Below are positions 1 through 9,099 of a stretch of DNA of 64,000 bases, in pieces (position 1 is the first letter of the stretch; each line of letters begins with the position of its first letter). The position numbers were made by a program, and so were the translations under genes. Under the pieces are notes generated by a model. That model had not been told where the DNA came from. It worked only from the letters and a program-made list of their open reading frames with translations, and searched no databases. This DNA is from CAUUJV01 sp963545565 (lineage in GTDB: Bacteria > Actinomycetota > Actinomycetes > Actinomycetales > Bifidobacteriaceae): NCBI GenBank assembly GCA_963545565.1, contig CAUUJV010000001.1, positions 62,001 through 126,000 on the forward strand. The letters are read 5' to 3'.

Positions 1-1087
1 CAACAGCTGTAGGTGAGAACACGGGAGTGATGGTAGAACTTGCTCCCATTGCACCAGATGCCATTCCTGAAAGCCCCCATGCACCTGCGTAGCCCAAGGC
101 GATTCCAACAATTCCACCAATCACACACAGCACCACTGATTCAAAAAGGAACTGAGTAGTAATATCGGCAGAACGAGCCCCTAATGCTTTGCGTAATCCT
201 ATTTCGTGAATACGCTCGGTGACGTTTGTTAGCATCATATTCATAATGCCAATGCCACCAACAAGCAAAGAAATACTTGCTACCACTGTCATAATGATTC
301 TGAAGCCTGAAATTGTGGATTCAAACTGTTTAATAGCGGTATCCATGGTGGAAACATAAACGTATTGCGATTGATCACTCTTTTTTATGCCAAGGTATTT
401 ACGCAAAAATTTCGTAGTCGACTTCGCAATTTTTTGCATGTCTGTTCCACTTTTTGCTAAACCAATTATTTCGTCATATCGCTGAGAACCAATCATGCGG
501 GAAGACACTGTGCTGAATGGCAAATAGACTATGTTTTGACCCATTGTGGTGCTGTTATCCATCACCGCCACAACATTATAGGAATCGTTACCAATAGTAA
601 CTGTGTTTCCAACACTCTTTGTGGTCTTAAAAAGTTTATTAGACACAGATTTATCAATCACAATGTCATGATCGTGAGCCTTATTGCTCATGGCAGTAAT
701 TTTTCCCTGTAAAGGTTTCAAGCCCATAATTGTGAAATAATCTTCGGTAACACCGGTAATTTGGACTTCTTCGCTTTTTGTTCCGGTTGTCACTTTGTCG
801 CTGGTGGTTGAATAGCCTGTGAGTAGCTGGTATCCGGATACATTCAGTTTAATTTGTTGAAGATCATCTGCTACGATGTCGCGATTCGCATATGCACTAA
901 TTGTGACCATACGAGCCTGTGTGAGACCAAGATCTTTAACCATGCTGACGCGTAGACCATCGATAAGAGAAGTCATAGCAATTACGGCGCTAATACCAAT
1001 TACAATGCCAAGAATCGTAAGAATACTGCGAACTCTATTTGCGTCGAGTGCGTTAAACGTCTCTTTGACTAAATCCCGTAATTTCAT
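1..1087 (-). CDS. ABC transporter permease, MacB/FtsX-like (partial, C-terminus outside window)
   Basis: Integral membrane permease of a MacB-type ABC exporter. Reading leftwards from ATG at 1087, the protein begins MKLRDLVKETFNALDANRVR, followed by a hydrophobic segment (LTILGIVIGISAVIAMTSL), a large extracytoplasmic domain of about 220 residues and the MacB/FtsX C-terminal membrane domain (IIMTVVASISLLVGGIGIMN, then the TERIHEIGLRKALGA coupling motif). The reading frame runs off position 1, so the last membrane helix is missing. Its start overlaps the ATPase stop by four bases (ATGA), which supports translational coupling in an adaptor-ATPase-permease operon. Family membership is strong; the substrate cannot be read. 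Confidence 0.9.
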   Translation of the reverse strand, partial: MKLRDLVKETFNALDANRVRSILTILGIVIGISAVIAMTSLIDGLRVSMVKDLGLTQARMVTISAYANRDIVADDLQQIKLNVSGYQLLTGYSTTSDKVTTGTKSEEVQITGVTEDYFTIMGLKPLQGKITAMSNKAHDHDIVIDKSVSNKLFKTTKSVGNTVTIGNDSYNVVAVMDNSTTMGQNIVYLPFSTVSSRMIGSQRYDEIIGLAKSGTDMQKIAKSTTKFLRKYLGIKKSDQSQYVYVSTMDTAIKQFESTISGFRIIMTVVASISLLVGGIGIMNMMLTNVTERIHEIGLRKALGARSADITTQFLFESVVLCVIGGIVGIALGYAGAWGLSGMASGAMGASSTITPVFSPTAV

Positions 1088-1788
1088 GTATGCGACTCCT
1101 CGTACCCCGTGGCACTGTCATAAAGTTTTCCATCTCGAATATGCACTGTGCGGTCAGCAGCTTTCGCCACATCAGGGTCATGTGTAATAAGCACAATCGT
1201 TTTGCCACGCTTTTGCATGTGTCGGAATGTTTCCAGCACCATTTGGCCGGTAGCGGTGTCGAGATTTCCTGTCGGTTCGTCTGCCAAAATCATTGCAGGA
1301 TCATTTACGAGTGCGCGCGCAATTGCCACACGCTGAATTTGACCACCAGAAAGCTCATTAGATTTATGCTCGTAATATTCCTCAGGCAATCCTGCAGCTT
1401 TGAGAGCTTTCCATGCGCGTAATTCTCGTTCTTTCACGGGAATATCTGAGTAAATAAGCGGAAGCATGACGTTTCGCAGCACAGTAGTTCGAGGAAGAAG
1501 ATTGAAAGCTTGGAAAACAAAGCCAAGACGAGTCGCGCGAATCTCGGCTAAATCGTCATCGCTTAAATCTGCAACTTCCAAACCTTCAAGTTTGTAAGAG
1601 CCGTAAGTAGGCGTATCAAGGCAGCCAAGAATATTCATAAGCGTTGATTTGCCAGAACCAGAAGGCCCCATAATGGCAAGAAATTCGCCTTTTTGTACAC
1701 TTAATGAAACTCCTCGAAGAGCGTGCACAAGCCCACCCTCAGTTTCGTAGATGCGATGAAGATGATTTGCTTCAATAACGGTGGTCAT
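1084..1788 (-). CDS. ABC transporter ATP-binding protein, MacB/LolD-like
   Basis: Cytoplasmic ATPase driving the exporter encoded with its neighbours. Walker [10 protein letters not shown] lies at residues 41-49, the Q-loop near 93, signature LSGGQ at 146-150, Walker B MILADE at 166-171, and the switch histidine is in LITHD. Length (234 residues) is normal for stand-alone MacB-type ATPases. The adaptor stop lies just upstream and the permease start overlaps the stop codon, so the three genes form one operon. In Gram-positive bacteria this arrangement resembles YknXYZ-type systems that protect against antimicrobial peptides; that role is inference here. Confidence 0.95.
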   Translation of the reverse strand: MTTVIEANHLHRIYETEGGLVHALRGVSLSVQKGEFLAIMGPSGSGKSTLMNILGCLDTPTYGSYKLEGLEVADLSDDDLAEIRATRLGFVFQAFNLLPRTTVLRNVMLPLIYSDIPVKERELRAWKALKAAGLPEEYYEHKSNELSGGQIQRVAIARALVNDPAMILADEPTGNLDTATGQMVLETFRHMQKRGKTIVLITHDPDVAKAADRTVHIRDGKLYDSATGYEESHT

Positions 1789-1789
1789 A

Positions 1790-3196
1790 TCACATGCCCG
1801 ATCCCATAAGTTCTACTTCAAGGCCTTCTTTAATCGCTTTGCCCTCAATAACTGCAGTACTTGTAGTTTGTGCAGGCACAGTGACTTTTACAGTCTTTTC
1901 GTTTTTTATAGCGCCCTGTGAATCTCTCTTCACAATCGTGATATACGATTTTCCATTATCTGTTTGAACTGCTGTGGTTGGAACGGTGAATACATTCTTC
2001 AAATCTTGCAACACAATGTCAACAGAGGCAGACATACCAGGTTTAATCTGAGAATCAGGATGTTCAACCAGTAGAGAGACTGCATACGTTACTACGCTTC
2101 CTGAACCACTATAGGAAGAGTCGCTGGTAGATCCAGAACTGGAAACGCTGGCAATGTTGGTGACCTTTGCTTCAGAAGTAACGCTTGGTAGAGCAATATA
2201 TGTCACTGACGCCTTTTGCCCAACAGAAATCTTATTGATATCTGCTTCATTAACCTGGATATTTACGCGCATTTGGCTTAAATCGCCAATTTCAATGAGA
2301 GAACTTGAAGACGATGTGGAGCTCGATGAAGAAGAGCTGTCAGATGACCCAGAACCTACAGAAGCACCATTTACTGCATTCATCACGAGCACTGTTCCGT
2401 CTATCGGAGCTGTAACAGTACGCTTATTTGCAGTAGCTACAGCCTCGTTATATGCAGTTTGTGCGCTTTCCAAAGAAAGCTGGGCTGATGCCAAACTGGA
2501 CTGAGCGTCAGAAATACTGGAAGCCGAGTCGCTAGAGGAGGAAGAAGAATTAGCAGAATCGGAATCATCTTGTGAAGTGTTTGCTGCAGATGCCGCGGCA
2601 GCAGAGGCAGAGGATGCGGCGGCTTGGCGTGCAGCTGTCAAAGCGGCCTTTGCGCTATTTACCCCATTTTGGGCAGATTTAACATCTTGACTTGCTTTGG
2701 TAACAGCCGCGTCGAGTGAATCATTCTTTATGGTAAAGAGCGTATCGCCCTTGTGCACCACAGAGCCTTGGGAGACTGCAACATTTTGAACAATGCCATC
2801 TACCTCAGGAGTTACAGCGGTGGAAGAAAGCGGTTGCATGGTGCCCGTAGCACTCACAGTGTTTGTGAAATCTTCCTGAGAAATCGTCGTCGTCATAATA
2901 TCGCTGGAAGTATCAGCCGCTTTTGGCTTCAAGAAATGCGAAATGCCGAAATACCCTGCAATCACAAGGATAATTGCTGCAGCAATTCCTGCCTTAATAA
3001 GCTTTTTACGTTTGCGTTCTTTGCGGTGGCGCATCAAGCTTTCATAAGCAAGGCGGTTTTCTGTCTCTTCCTCAGTTTCTTCTGCTTTATTCTCAAGTTC
3101 GACCTCAGTTACGTTATCTGCTTCAAAATCCTCAAGATTCGTTGCAGCATCAGCTTTAGCTGTCTCAGCATTTTTCTTGCCGAATAACTTAACCAT
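1790..3196 (-). CDS. HlyD/MacA-like membrane fusion protein (adaptor) with Ser-rich tracts
   Basis: Membrane-anchored adaptor expected to sit on the outside of the cytoplasmic membrane and work with the ATPase and permease downstream. A long charged cytoplasmic N-terminus (about residues 1-65) precedes one transmembrane helix (AGIAAAIILVIAGYFGISHF). Then come a lipoyl/barrel half (DGIVQNVAVSQGSVVHKGD), an alpha-helical hairpin rich in Ala, Ser and Gln, the second lipoyl half (TVTAPIDGTVL) and a beta-barrel domain. Two serine-dominated stretches are odd: one within the hairpin and one after GSVGSGSSD. First gene of the operon, one base before the ATPase. Substrate unknown; similarity to YknX is by architecture. 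Confidence 0.88.
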   Translation of the reverse strand: MVKLFGKKNAETAKADAATNLEDFEADNVTEVELENKAEETEEETENRLAYESLMRHRKERKRKKLIKAGIAAAIILVIAGYFGISHFLKPKAADTSSDIMTTTISQEDFTNTVSATGTMQPLSSTAVTPEVDGIVQNVAVSQGSVVHKGDTLFTIKNDSLDAAVTKASQDVKSAQNGVNSAKAALTAARQAAASSASAAAASAANTSQDDSDSANSSSSSSDSASSISDAQSSLASAQLSLESAQTAYNEAVATANKRTVTAPIDGTVLVMNAVNGASVGSGSSDSSSSSSSTSSSSSLIEIGDLSQMRVNIQVNEADINKISVGQKASVTYIALPSVTSEAKVTNIASVSSSGSTSDSSYSGSGSVVTYAVSLLVEHPDSQIKPGMSASVDIVLQDLKNVFTVPTTAVQTDNGKSYITIVKRDSQGAIKNEKTVKVTVPAQTTSTAVIEGKAIKEGLEVELMGSGM

Positions 3197-3401
3197 TCTT
3201 TCCTCATCTTCAACACAAATACATAATCCGGCAATACAAACCGGTAATACTTCTCATTATGTTGCAATACCACAATTTTGCCATCAGACTGGAGGATTAT
3301 TGTGATGAAAAAGGCTTTACAAAGAATGATACGAGCGCGAGTAAAGCAATTCTAACCAATACTCTTTAACTAATACTTAAGCGTTAAATGAGTATTAAAG
3401 C

Positions 3402-4223
3402 TTAAAGCACATGTGCCTCTTCGAGGAAGGGGAGGAGCTTTTCTGCCATAACGCCGTATCCATATGCATTTGGATGGAAATTATCGTTTGCATAGAAGCC
3501 TTTGGACTGTGCGCTCACGTCGACCTCAGTCATATTGATATAGTGCACGCCGTATTCTGCGCAGATTTTATAGCTTGTAGACACGAGTTGATTGCTTTGC
3601 AAGTGTAGATAGTGCTTAAGAGCCTTTTGCAATCTAGGATTGTTAAAGAGCTGGCCAGGGCTCAAAATCACAACGTGAGTGGCTAAGGTCGTGGCAATAT
3701 CTAAAGTAGCGCGTAAATCGCGACTAAATTCTTCCAATGTGCGCTGTGCTAAAAGATCATTAGAACCTGCGCAAATTACCAGTAAATCGCAGCGATTTTT
3801 GCCGAGTTTTTCTTGAACCTGCGGGAGCAGCTTAAAACGGACGCGACGCATGGTGGCTCCTAATCTTCCAACAGCACGCCATTCAACTGCCTTATGCGTT
3901 GAATTTGCAATCGTTTGCGCAACTTGAGGAATAAAGCCTTTGCTTTGGTTATCTGTTCCGCAGCCAGCTACCATGGAGTCGCCCACAGCAATAAGAGTAA
4001 AAGTTTCAGAGACTTCAGCATTGGAATTCGGAGCAACAATTCCATGGCGAGCCCCAACTGGTTCAGGATCAAGCTTGATTACTTTACTCGCTCGAAATCC
4101 TTGGATTGGCACAATCGCCTTTTCCCACCATGTTAAAGGCGGAATATTTTGCAGAAATGGCTCATGCGAAGTTTTTTTCGAAGTTTTGCTTGATTGCTCT
4201 CTCAGAGGTTTTCTCAATGGCAT
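3402..4223 (-). CDS. SGNH/GDSL-family hydrolase
   Basis: Probable esterase or lipase-like hydrolase. The SGNH blocks are visible: GDSMVAG with nucleophile Ser near residue 83, an oxyanion Asn in AGSNDLL near 155, and the catalytic Asp/His pair in DNFHPNAYG near 247-250. No signal peptide or membrane helix is apparent. I place the start at ATG 4223, two codons inside a GTG-started reading, because TTAGGA lies about seven bases upstream. It is a single gene on the minus strand, divergent from the amino acid importer; the roughly 180 bases between them would hold both promoters. Substrate cannot be predicted. Confidence 0.85.
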   Translation of the reverse strand: MPLRKPLREQSSKTSKKTSHEPFLQNIPPLTWWEKAIVPIQGFRASKVIKLDPEPVGARHGIVAPNSNAEVSETFTLIAVGDSMVAGCGTDNQSKGFIPQVAQTIANSTHKAVEWRAVGRLGATMRRVRFKLLPQVQEKLGKNRCDLLVICAGSNDLLAQRTLEEFSRDLRATLDIATTLATHVVILSPGQLFNNPRLQKALKHYLHLQSNQLVSTSYKICAEYGVHYINMTEVDVSAQSKGFYANDNFHPNAYGYGVMAEKLLPFLEEAHVL

Positions 4224-4407
4224 GTGCACATCCTAAAGCGTTTGGGTGGACAGATATCAAAGAGTGATTTTTCAATGGTTTAGCAGCTTATCGATAGTGA
4301 GATTTCATGTAAAAATCTTTTATTTGTTACACACTTCCTTTACAATCACGTATGTAACACAATTTTCGGGTAAGTTTCGAGTATGTCGAGAGTAAGGAAG
4401 GATTGCA

Positions 4408-5178
4408 ATGCCTTCAATTAAAAAATCTGAGGTCGAGCAGGATCACACCCTCGTGGAGCTCAGCCATGTAGAGAAGCATTATGGAGATCTTCACGTTCTC
4501 AAAGATATCAATCTTAAAGTGAATAGGGGAGAAGTATTAGTAGTGCTTGGGCCATCAGGTTCCGGTAAATCTACTATGTGCCGCACAATTAACCGCCTTG
4601 AGACTATTGATTCTGGCGTTATTCGCATTGATGGTGAGCCACTTCCACAGGAAGGCAAGGAGCTTGCTAATTTGCGTGCAGAAGTAGGCATGGTGTTCCA
4701 GCAGTTTAATCTTTTTGCAAACAAGACTATTCTGCAAAACGTTACCCTTGCGCCGATTAAGGTTCGTGGAGTTAGCAAACAAGAAGCAGAAGATAATGCT
4801 ATGGAACTCCTTGCTCGTGTGGGTGTTGACAGCCAAGCATCTAAGATGCCGTCTCAGCTTTCTGGCGGGCAACAGCAGCGTGTGGCTATTGCTCGTGCTC
4901 TTGCTATGCAGCCAAAGGTCATGCTTTTTGATGAGCCAACATCAGCTCTTGATCCTGAAATGGTGAATGAGGTTTTGGATGTAATGGTTGAGCTTGCGCA
5001 GCAGGGCATGACCATGATTTGCGTTACTCACGAGATGGGCTTTGCTCGCAAGGCAGCGGATCGCATCGTTTTCATGGCAGATGGCAAAATCCTTGAGGAA
5101 GGCACTCCAGACGAGTTCTTCGATAATCCAAAGACAGACCGCGCAAAAGACTTCCTGTCTAAGATCCTTGAACACTAA
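4408..5178 (+). CDS. gluA: polar amino acid (glutamate-type) ABC transporter ATP-binding protein
   Basis: ATPase of a polar amino acid uptake system. Walker [10 protein letters not shown] spans residues 48-56, the Q-loop FQQFNLF is near 97, signature LSGGQQQR at 151-158 and Walker [13 protein letters not shown] begins at 171; an H-loop ([14 protein letters not shown]) follows. Length of 256 is typical. A Shine-Dalgarno-like AAGGAAGG lies before ATG 4408. It heads gluA-gluB-gluC-gluD, matching the GluABCD order known from Corynebacterium. Glutamate specificity is inferred from gene order and family only; glutamine, aspartate or cystine are alternatives. Confidence 0.93.
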   Translation: MPSIKKSEVEQDHTLVELSHVEKHYGDLHVLKDINLKVNRGEVLVVLGPSGSGKSTMCRTINRLETIDSGVIRIDGEPLPQEGKELANLRAEVGMVFQQFNLFANKTILQNVTLAPIKVRGVSKQEAEDNAMELLARVGVDSQASKMPSQLSGGQQQRVAIARALAMQPKVMLFDEPTSALDPEMVNEVLDVMVELAQQGMTMICVTHEMGFARKAADRIVFMADGKILEEGTPDEFFDNPKTDRAKDFLSKILEH

Positions 5179-5217
5179 AGATTAAAGATGTATGAAAAGA
5201 TTTATGAGCGGTAAAGA

Positions 5218-6054
5218 ATGAAAGATATGACATTAAAACGTGTGGTATTACGCGTGGTTGCTCTTGTTGCAATCGCCGCAAGCCTTGTCTCTATGGCTGC
5301 GTGCGGTTCGGCGAATAGTGATCACACCATTACCATCGGTATTAAGTTTGATCAGCCCGGTCTGGGATTCAAAAAATCAGGCACATACAGCGGTTTTGAC
5401 GTAGATGTAGCTCGCTATATTGCGCATAAGTTAGGCTACAAGGATTACGAAATTCGCTGGAAAGAGGCTCCTTCTAAGCAACGTGAAGCCATGTTGCAAA
5501 ATGGTGATGTTGACATGATTTTGGCAACATACTCTATTACAGATGACCGTAAGAAAGCCGTGAGTTTTGCTGGGCCGTATTTCGTTGCTGGGCAAGATCT
5601 AATGGTTCGTAAGGGCAACACGACTATTACTGGTCCAAAATCCTTGAATGGTAAGCGTCTGTGCTCCGTAACCGGTTCTACATCGGCAGAGGTCATTAAG
5701 GAGAAATACTCTAACAAAGTTCAGCTCATGGAACAGCCCGGATATGCAGAATGTGCAACGGCATTGTTCTCCGGCATTGTAGACGCTGTTACCACTGATG
5801 ACATTATTCTTGCAGGTCTTGCTGCAAATGCTCGCGGCCGCTTGAAGCTGGTGGGCAAGCCTTTCACACAGGAATATTACGGTGTGGGCATTAAGAAGGG
5901 GCGCACTGCGTACGCTAAGAAAATTAATAAGGCAATCAACCAAATGGTTGCCGATGGCTCATGGCAGGAAGCTATTGATTCCAACTTTGAAGGCACAGGT
6001 TACACACCAAATGCTAAGTACAATCCACCAACAGCAACAGAAGGAGAGAAGTAA
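5218..6054 (+). CDS. gluB: amino acid ABC transporter substrate-binding lipoprotein
   Basis: Extracellular lipoprotein that captures the amino acid for the permease pair downstream. The N-terminus has a basic stretch, a hydrophobic core and a lipobox ending SMAAC, so Cys near residue 29 would be lipidated. The mature part is a type 3 solute-binding domain (IGIKFDQPGLGF; SGFDVDVARYIAHKLG; the VDMILATYSITDDRKKAVSFAGPYF region). An in-frame ATG at 5227 is an alternative start leaving a more standard signal peptide. Ends at the base where the first permease begins (ATG overlap), so the genes are co-translated. Confidence 0.92.
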   Translation: MKDMTLKRVVLRVVALVAIAASLVSMAACGSANSDHTITIGIKFDQPGLGFKKSGTYSGFDVDVARYIAHKLGYKDYEIRWKEAPSKQREAMLQNGDVDMILATYSITDDRKKAVSFAGPYFVAGQDLMVRKGNTTITGPKSLNGKRLCSVTGSTSAEVIKEKYSNKVQLMEQPGYAECATALFSGIVDAVTTDDIILAGLAANARGRLKLVGKPFTQEYYGVGIKKGRTAYAKKINKAINQMVADGSWQEAIDSNFEGTGYTPNAKYNPPTATEGEK

Positions 6055-6731
6055 TGAGTGAATTTCTTGCTTTATTCTCCGAGTATGACATTTTGGGAGC
6101 GTTCCTCGTCAATATCGAGTTGACTTTCTGGTCAGCCATTATTGCAACAATTCTCGGCATTATTCTTGTGATGATGCGCATTAGTCCAGTGAGTTCTCTG
6201 CGCGGATTTTCTACGGCTTACACAGAATTCTTTAAGAACATGCCATTGACTATCATCATGGTTTTCATGGTGTTGGGCTTCTTCGGGCAGCTTAAGCTAA
6301 GCTTCTCTGACACCTTTACTATTAACTTCTTCTGGCTCGCTGTAGTTGGCTTAGCGGTGTACACAGCAGCGTTTGTCAGCGAGTCTCTGAGAAGTGGTGT
6401 GAACACTGTGCCAGTCGGTCAAGCTGAGGCTTCTCGTGCACTTGGGCTTTCCTTCATGCAGTCGGCAAGCCAAATTATTTTGCCCCAAGCAATCCGAGGG
6501 TCTGTGGCTCCGTTGGGTAACACGCTTATTGCATTGCTTAAGAACTCTACTGTTGCTGCTGCTGCATCCGTGGCAACGGAAACTTCCTCTTTAATGAGCA
6601 CCATGATTGAGTATCATCCTAGCCAGATTATTGGAATCTTCCTTATCTTTGCATTCGGATATGTGATTTTGATTATTCCAATTGGTTTGCTTACCACATG
6701 GCTTTCTAACAGATTGGCGGTGCGTCGATGA
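6054..6731 (+). CDS. gluC: amino acid ABC transporter permease, first subunit
   Basis: HisM/GlnP-family inner-membrane permease with about five hydrophobic segments. The family's cytoplasmic EAA loop is seen as GQAEASRALGLSFMQSASQIILPQAI, which docks on the ATPase. Length of 225 residues is usual for a minimal permease of this class. Start and stop both overlap neighbouring genes, as expected of a stoichiometric complex. GluC naming follows operon order. Confidence 0.92.
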   Translation: MSEFLALFSEYDILGAFLVNIELTFWSAIIATILGIILVMMRISPVSSLRGFSTAYTEFFKNMPLTIIMVFMVLGFFGQLKLSFSDTFTINFFWLAVVGLAVYTAAFVSESLRSGVNTVPVGQAEASRALGLSFMQSASQIILPQAIRGSVAPLGNTLIALLKNSTVAAAASVATETSSLMSTMIEYHPSQIIGIFLIFAFGYVILIIPIGLLTTWLSNRLAVRR

Positions 6732-7900
6732 ATAAAGATAATTCAGCCTCTCTTCTCTTTGACGCTCCAGGGCCTAAGGGGCAGCGCCGTATTCGCATAA
6801 TGAATATTATTGCGGGAATCCTTATCGTGGCTCTCGTAGTTGCCGTACTCTACCGATTGAGCGATCCTCCTCAAGGCGAGAATCAGCTTTCGTGGTCTCT
6901 ATGGTCAACTGCTTTAAGTGCTGAAGCTTGGACTGATTTCTATCTTCCTGGTCTTGGACGAACTCTTGGGGCAGCTTTCACTGGTATTGTTGGTTCCCTG
7001 ATTTTTGGCTTAATCTTCGGCATCGGCCGATTGGTTCCAAGCAAAATCGTACGTGCTATAGCTGGTGTGATTGTTGAGTTCTGCCGTGCTGTGCCTGTTT
7101 TAATGCTGATGATTTTCTTCTGGCGTTGGTTTGCGGCAATTGGAATTGAATCTTCCTCATACTTCTCCGTTGTGCTTGCATTGATTCTTTACAATGGTTC
7201 TGTTATTGCAGAGCTAGTGCGTTCTGGCGTAGGTAATCTGCCAGGTGGCCAGCGTGAAGCGTCGCTTGCTCTTGGTTTAACAGAATTCCAATCTTTGAAG
7301 GAGATTGAAGTTCCACAAGGCATTCTTGCCATGCTTCCTGCAGCTGCTACCCAGCTCGTAGTAGCATTGAAGGATACTGCTTTGGGATCCATTATTCTGT
7401 ATACAGATTTGCTTCAGCAGTCTCGCAGACTTGGGTCTATGTACTTCAATATTTTGCAGACGTTGGTTGTTGCTGCAGTTGTTTACTTCTTTGTGTGCTT
7501 TATTGTGTCTTCTCTTGCAGAGCGACTTCCAGAAGTTGTTCGTTCCCGCACTTCTGGTGCGGCAGAAGCAGAGCCTGTGGCACCTATCGCTATGATGGAT
7601 CCTTCAAACGCTAATCAGATTGCTGCTGCAAAAACGCCTCGCCCATTTGGCGGCGTACAGCCTCTTTATTCAGACCATTATCACGGTTCTAATGTGACGA
7701 TGCGAGGCTGGCAGCATGAGCATTATGCTCATGGTCATGATACTCGCCATTTAGAGCATGTGGAGCACTCAGAAATTATTGAAGCAGCTCAAAAAATTCC
7801 TCAAAGAATTGGCAAGTTAAGCCGTGATGTGTTTACTAATAAAGATTCACATCCACATAATTCAGATCACTTGGGACATCCTGATAAGCACGGGAATTAG
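6728..7900 (+). CDS. gluD: amino acid ABC transporter permease, second subunit, with His-rich C-terminal tail
   Basis: Second HisM-type permease. Hydrophobic segments span roughly residues 25-265, with the EAA loop at GGQREASLALGLTEFQSLKEIEVPQGI. After the last membrane helix (VYFFVCFIVSSLAERL) the protein continues for about 120 residues, unlike the compact first subunit. The tail is hydrophilic; its last 77 residues contain about 14 histidines, many as HxH or HxxH (QHEHYAHGHD, SHPHNSDHLGH). By topology it should be cytoplasmic. A metal-binding or regulatory role is inference. ATGA overlap with the preceding gene. Confidence 0.9.
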   Translation: MNKDNSASLLFDAPGPKGQRRIRIMNIIAGILIVALVVAVLYRLSDPPQGENQLSWSLWSTALSAEAWTDFYLPGLGRTLGAAFTGIVGSLIFGLIFGIGRLVPSKIVRAIAGVIVEFCRAVPVLMLMIFFWRWFAAIGIESSSYFSVVLALILYNGSVIAELVRSGVGNLPGGQREASLALGLTEFQSLKEIEVPQGILAMLPAAATQLVVALKDTALGSIILYTDLLQQSRRLGSMYFNILQTLVVAAVVYFFVCFIVSSLAERLPEVVRSRTSGAAEAEPVAPIAMMDPSNANQIAAAKTPRPFGGVQPLYSDHYHGSNVTMRGWQHEHYAHGHDTRHLEHVEHSEIIEAAQKIPQRIGKLSRDVFTNKDSHPHNSDHLGHPDKHGN

Positions 7901-7923
7901 TTATTGAGTGATTAACCAGATAA

Positions 7924-7957
7924 TTGTCAAGCCTTGTGATACTATTCATAAGGCTTG
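7924..7957 (+). promoter_or_regulatory. possible infC promoter overlapped by an inverted repeat
   Basis: TTGTCA (7924-7929), a 17-base spacer and CATAAG (7947-7952) give a moderate sigma-70-like promoter for infC-rpmI-rplT. The inverted repeat CAAGCCTT/AAGGCTTG (arms 7928-7935 and 7950-7957) covers spacer and -10. It could be a repressor site or a weak terminator of the transporter operon; there is no T-tract after it. Confidence 0.35.
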
Positions 7958-8156
7958 AGAAATCAAGAAAGTGGATTTTCCCACCTGGGCATCGCATAGA
8001 GGTGCCGGGTAATGGCTTAAAGCCTCACGGTTTTCCGTGTCTAAGCTAAGTTGAGTTTGAAGCTCGTAGCTTGTGATTCGAACTGCGTATGCAGTGTGCC
8101 AGTTTTCTGGTATTTCCGTGTGTTTTGGTCTGGGATGATTCATACAAAGACTGTTA
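7958..8156 (+). promoter_or_regulatory. structured 5' leader of infC-rpmI-rplT
   Basis: About 200 non-coding bases precede infC. They can form short hairpins, including GGCT/AGCC around 8014-8024 and a five-pair stem with a T4 loop, CACGG-TTTT-CCGTG, at 8026-8039. Long leaders controlling infC operons through L20 or attenuation are known in other bacteria; I do not recognise a described L20-leader class here, so a regulatory role is inference. Confidence 0.3.
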
Positions 8157-8882
8157 ATGAATGGAGTCATCATCAGCGAACCACGTATTAATGATGAAAT
8201 TCGCACCCCACAGGTGCGCCTGATCGGTCCTAAAGGCGAACAGATCGGCGTGATTGCTACTTCCGTTGCACTCAACCTTGCCCGAGAGGCAAGTCTTGAC
8301 TTAGTGGAGGTGGCACCTAATGCCAAGCCTCCTGTGGCTAAGCTCATCGATTATGGCAAGTACAAGTACACCGAAAAAATCAAACAGCGTGAAGCACGTC
8401 GCAATCAGAGCACAGCTGAGGTTAAAGAAATTCGTTTCCGCCTCAAGATTGATGAACACGATTTCGAAGTAAAGCGTGGCCATGTGGAGCGCTTCCTCAA
8501 TGGGGGAGACAAAGTTAAGGTCACTATTATGCTTCGTGGTCGCGAACAGTCTCGTCCAATTGGCGGCGTTGAACTTCTTCAGCGACTGGCTCAAGAGGTT
8601 GAAGAATCGGGCACTATCGAATCCCAGCCTCGCCAGGATGGTCGCAATATAATCATGGTGCTAGCGCCTAAAGGCAAGAAGATTCATGCTCAGTCCGAGC
8701 AGCGCCGTCGCGGTGCAGATTCACGAGCAGAGCGTCAGGCTCGCCAAGCAGCTCGTCTCAACGCTAAAAAAGAAGCTCTTGCAGCAGCTCAAGCAGAAGC
8801 TGAGTCAACTGTAAGCGAATCAAAGACTTCCACGAAGAAGACAACAACCAAGGAGGGCAGCAATGCCAAAGATGAAAAGTAA
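8157..8882 (+). CDS. infC: translation initiation factor IF-3 with C-terminal extension
   Basis: Binds the 30S subunit and enforces start codon and initiator tRNA fidelity. The N-domain starts [25 protein letters not shown]; the linker and C-domain are clear ([39 protein letters not shown]). The core ends near residue 175. A further 65 or so basic, Ala/Lys/Thr-rich residues follow, an extension common in actinobacterial IF3. ATG 8157 has no good Shine-Dalgarno sequence; ATC codons at 8169/8172 could be the rare-codon starts for which infC is known, so the exact start is uncertain. The 3' end overlaps rpmI by 20 bases. Confidence 0.93.
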   Translation: MNGVIISEPRINDEIRTPQVRLIGPKGEQIGVIATSVALNLAREASLDLVEVAPNAKPPVAKLIDYGKYKYTEKIKQREARRNQSTAEVKEIRFRLKIDEHDFEVKRGHVERFLNGGDKVKVTIMLRGREQSRPIGGVELLQRLAQEVEESGTIESQPRQDGRNIIMVLAPKGKKIHAQSEQRRRGADSRAERQARQAARLNAKKEALAAAQAEAESTVSESKTSTKKTTTKEGSNAKDEK

Positions 8883-9057
8883 CTCCGCTGCATCCAAGCG
8901 AATCCGTGTAACCGGTTCCGGAAAGCTGATGCAGGCAGGTAGCGCAATGCGCCACAACCTTGAGCACAAGTCTGCGCGCAAGCGTCGCGCACTGTCCGCC
9001 GATCAAGTTCTCGCACCGGCACAGAGCAAAAAGCTCAAGAATATGCTCGCTAAGTAG
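8863..9057 (+). CDS. rpmI: 50S ribosomal protein L35
   Basis: Small basic large-subunit protein of 64 residues, the usual length. It begins [20 protein letters not shown] and includes the [10 protein letters not shown] core motif. A strong AAGGAGGG precedes ATG 8863 and lies inside the infC reading frame, which it overlaps by 20 bases. Middle gene of the classic infC-rpmI-rplT operon. Confidence 0.97.
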   Translation: MPKMKSNSAASKRIRVTGSGKLMQAGSAMRHNLEHKSARKRRALSADQVLAPAQSKKLKNMLAK

Positions 9058-9099
9058 TGAGTCATCGGTCAAGAACTTTAGAAAGCTGAGGAAAAGAAT

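Noticed and set aside
3197..3401. Search for a small gene between the adaptor and SGNH hydrolase genes
   Set aside because: No frame with a start, ribosome-binding site and sensible composition was found; it is probably promoter DNA.
4325..4359. TGTTAC ... GTAACA inverted repeat upstream of gluA as an operator
   Set aside because: Arms are only six bases with 23 bases between them; too weak to call without conservation data.
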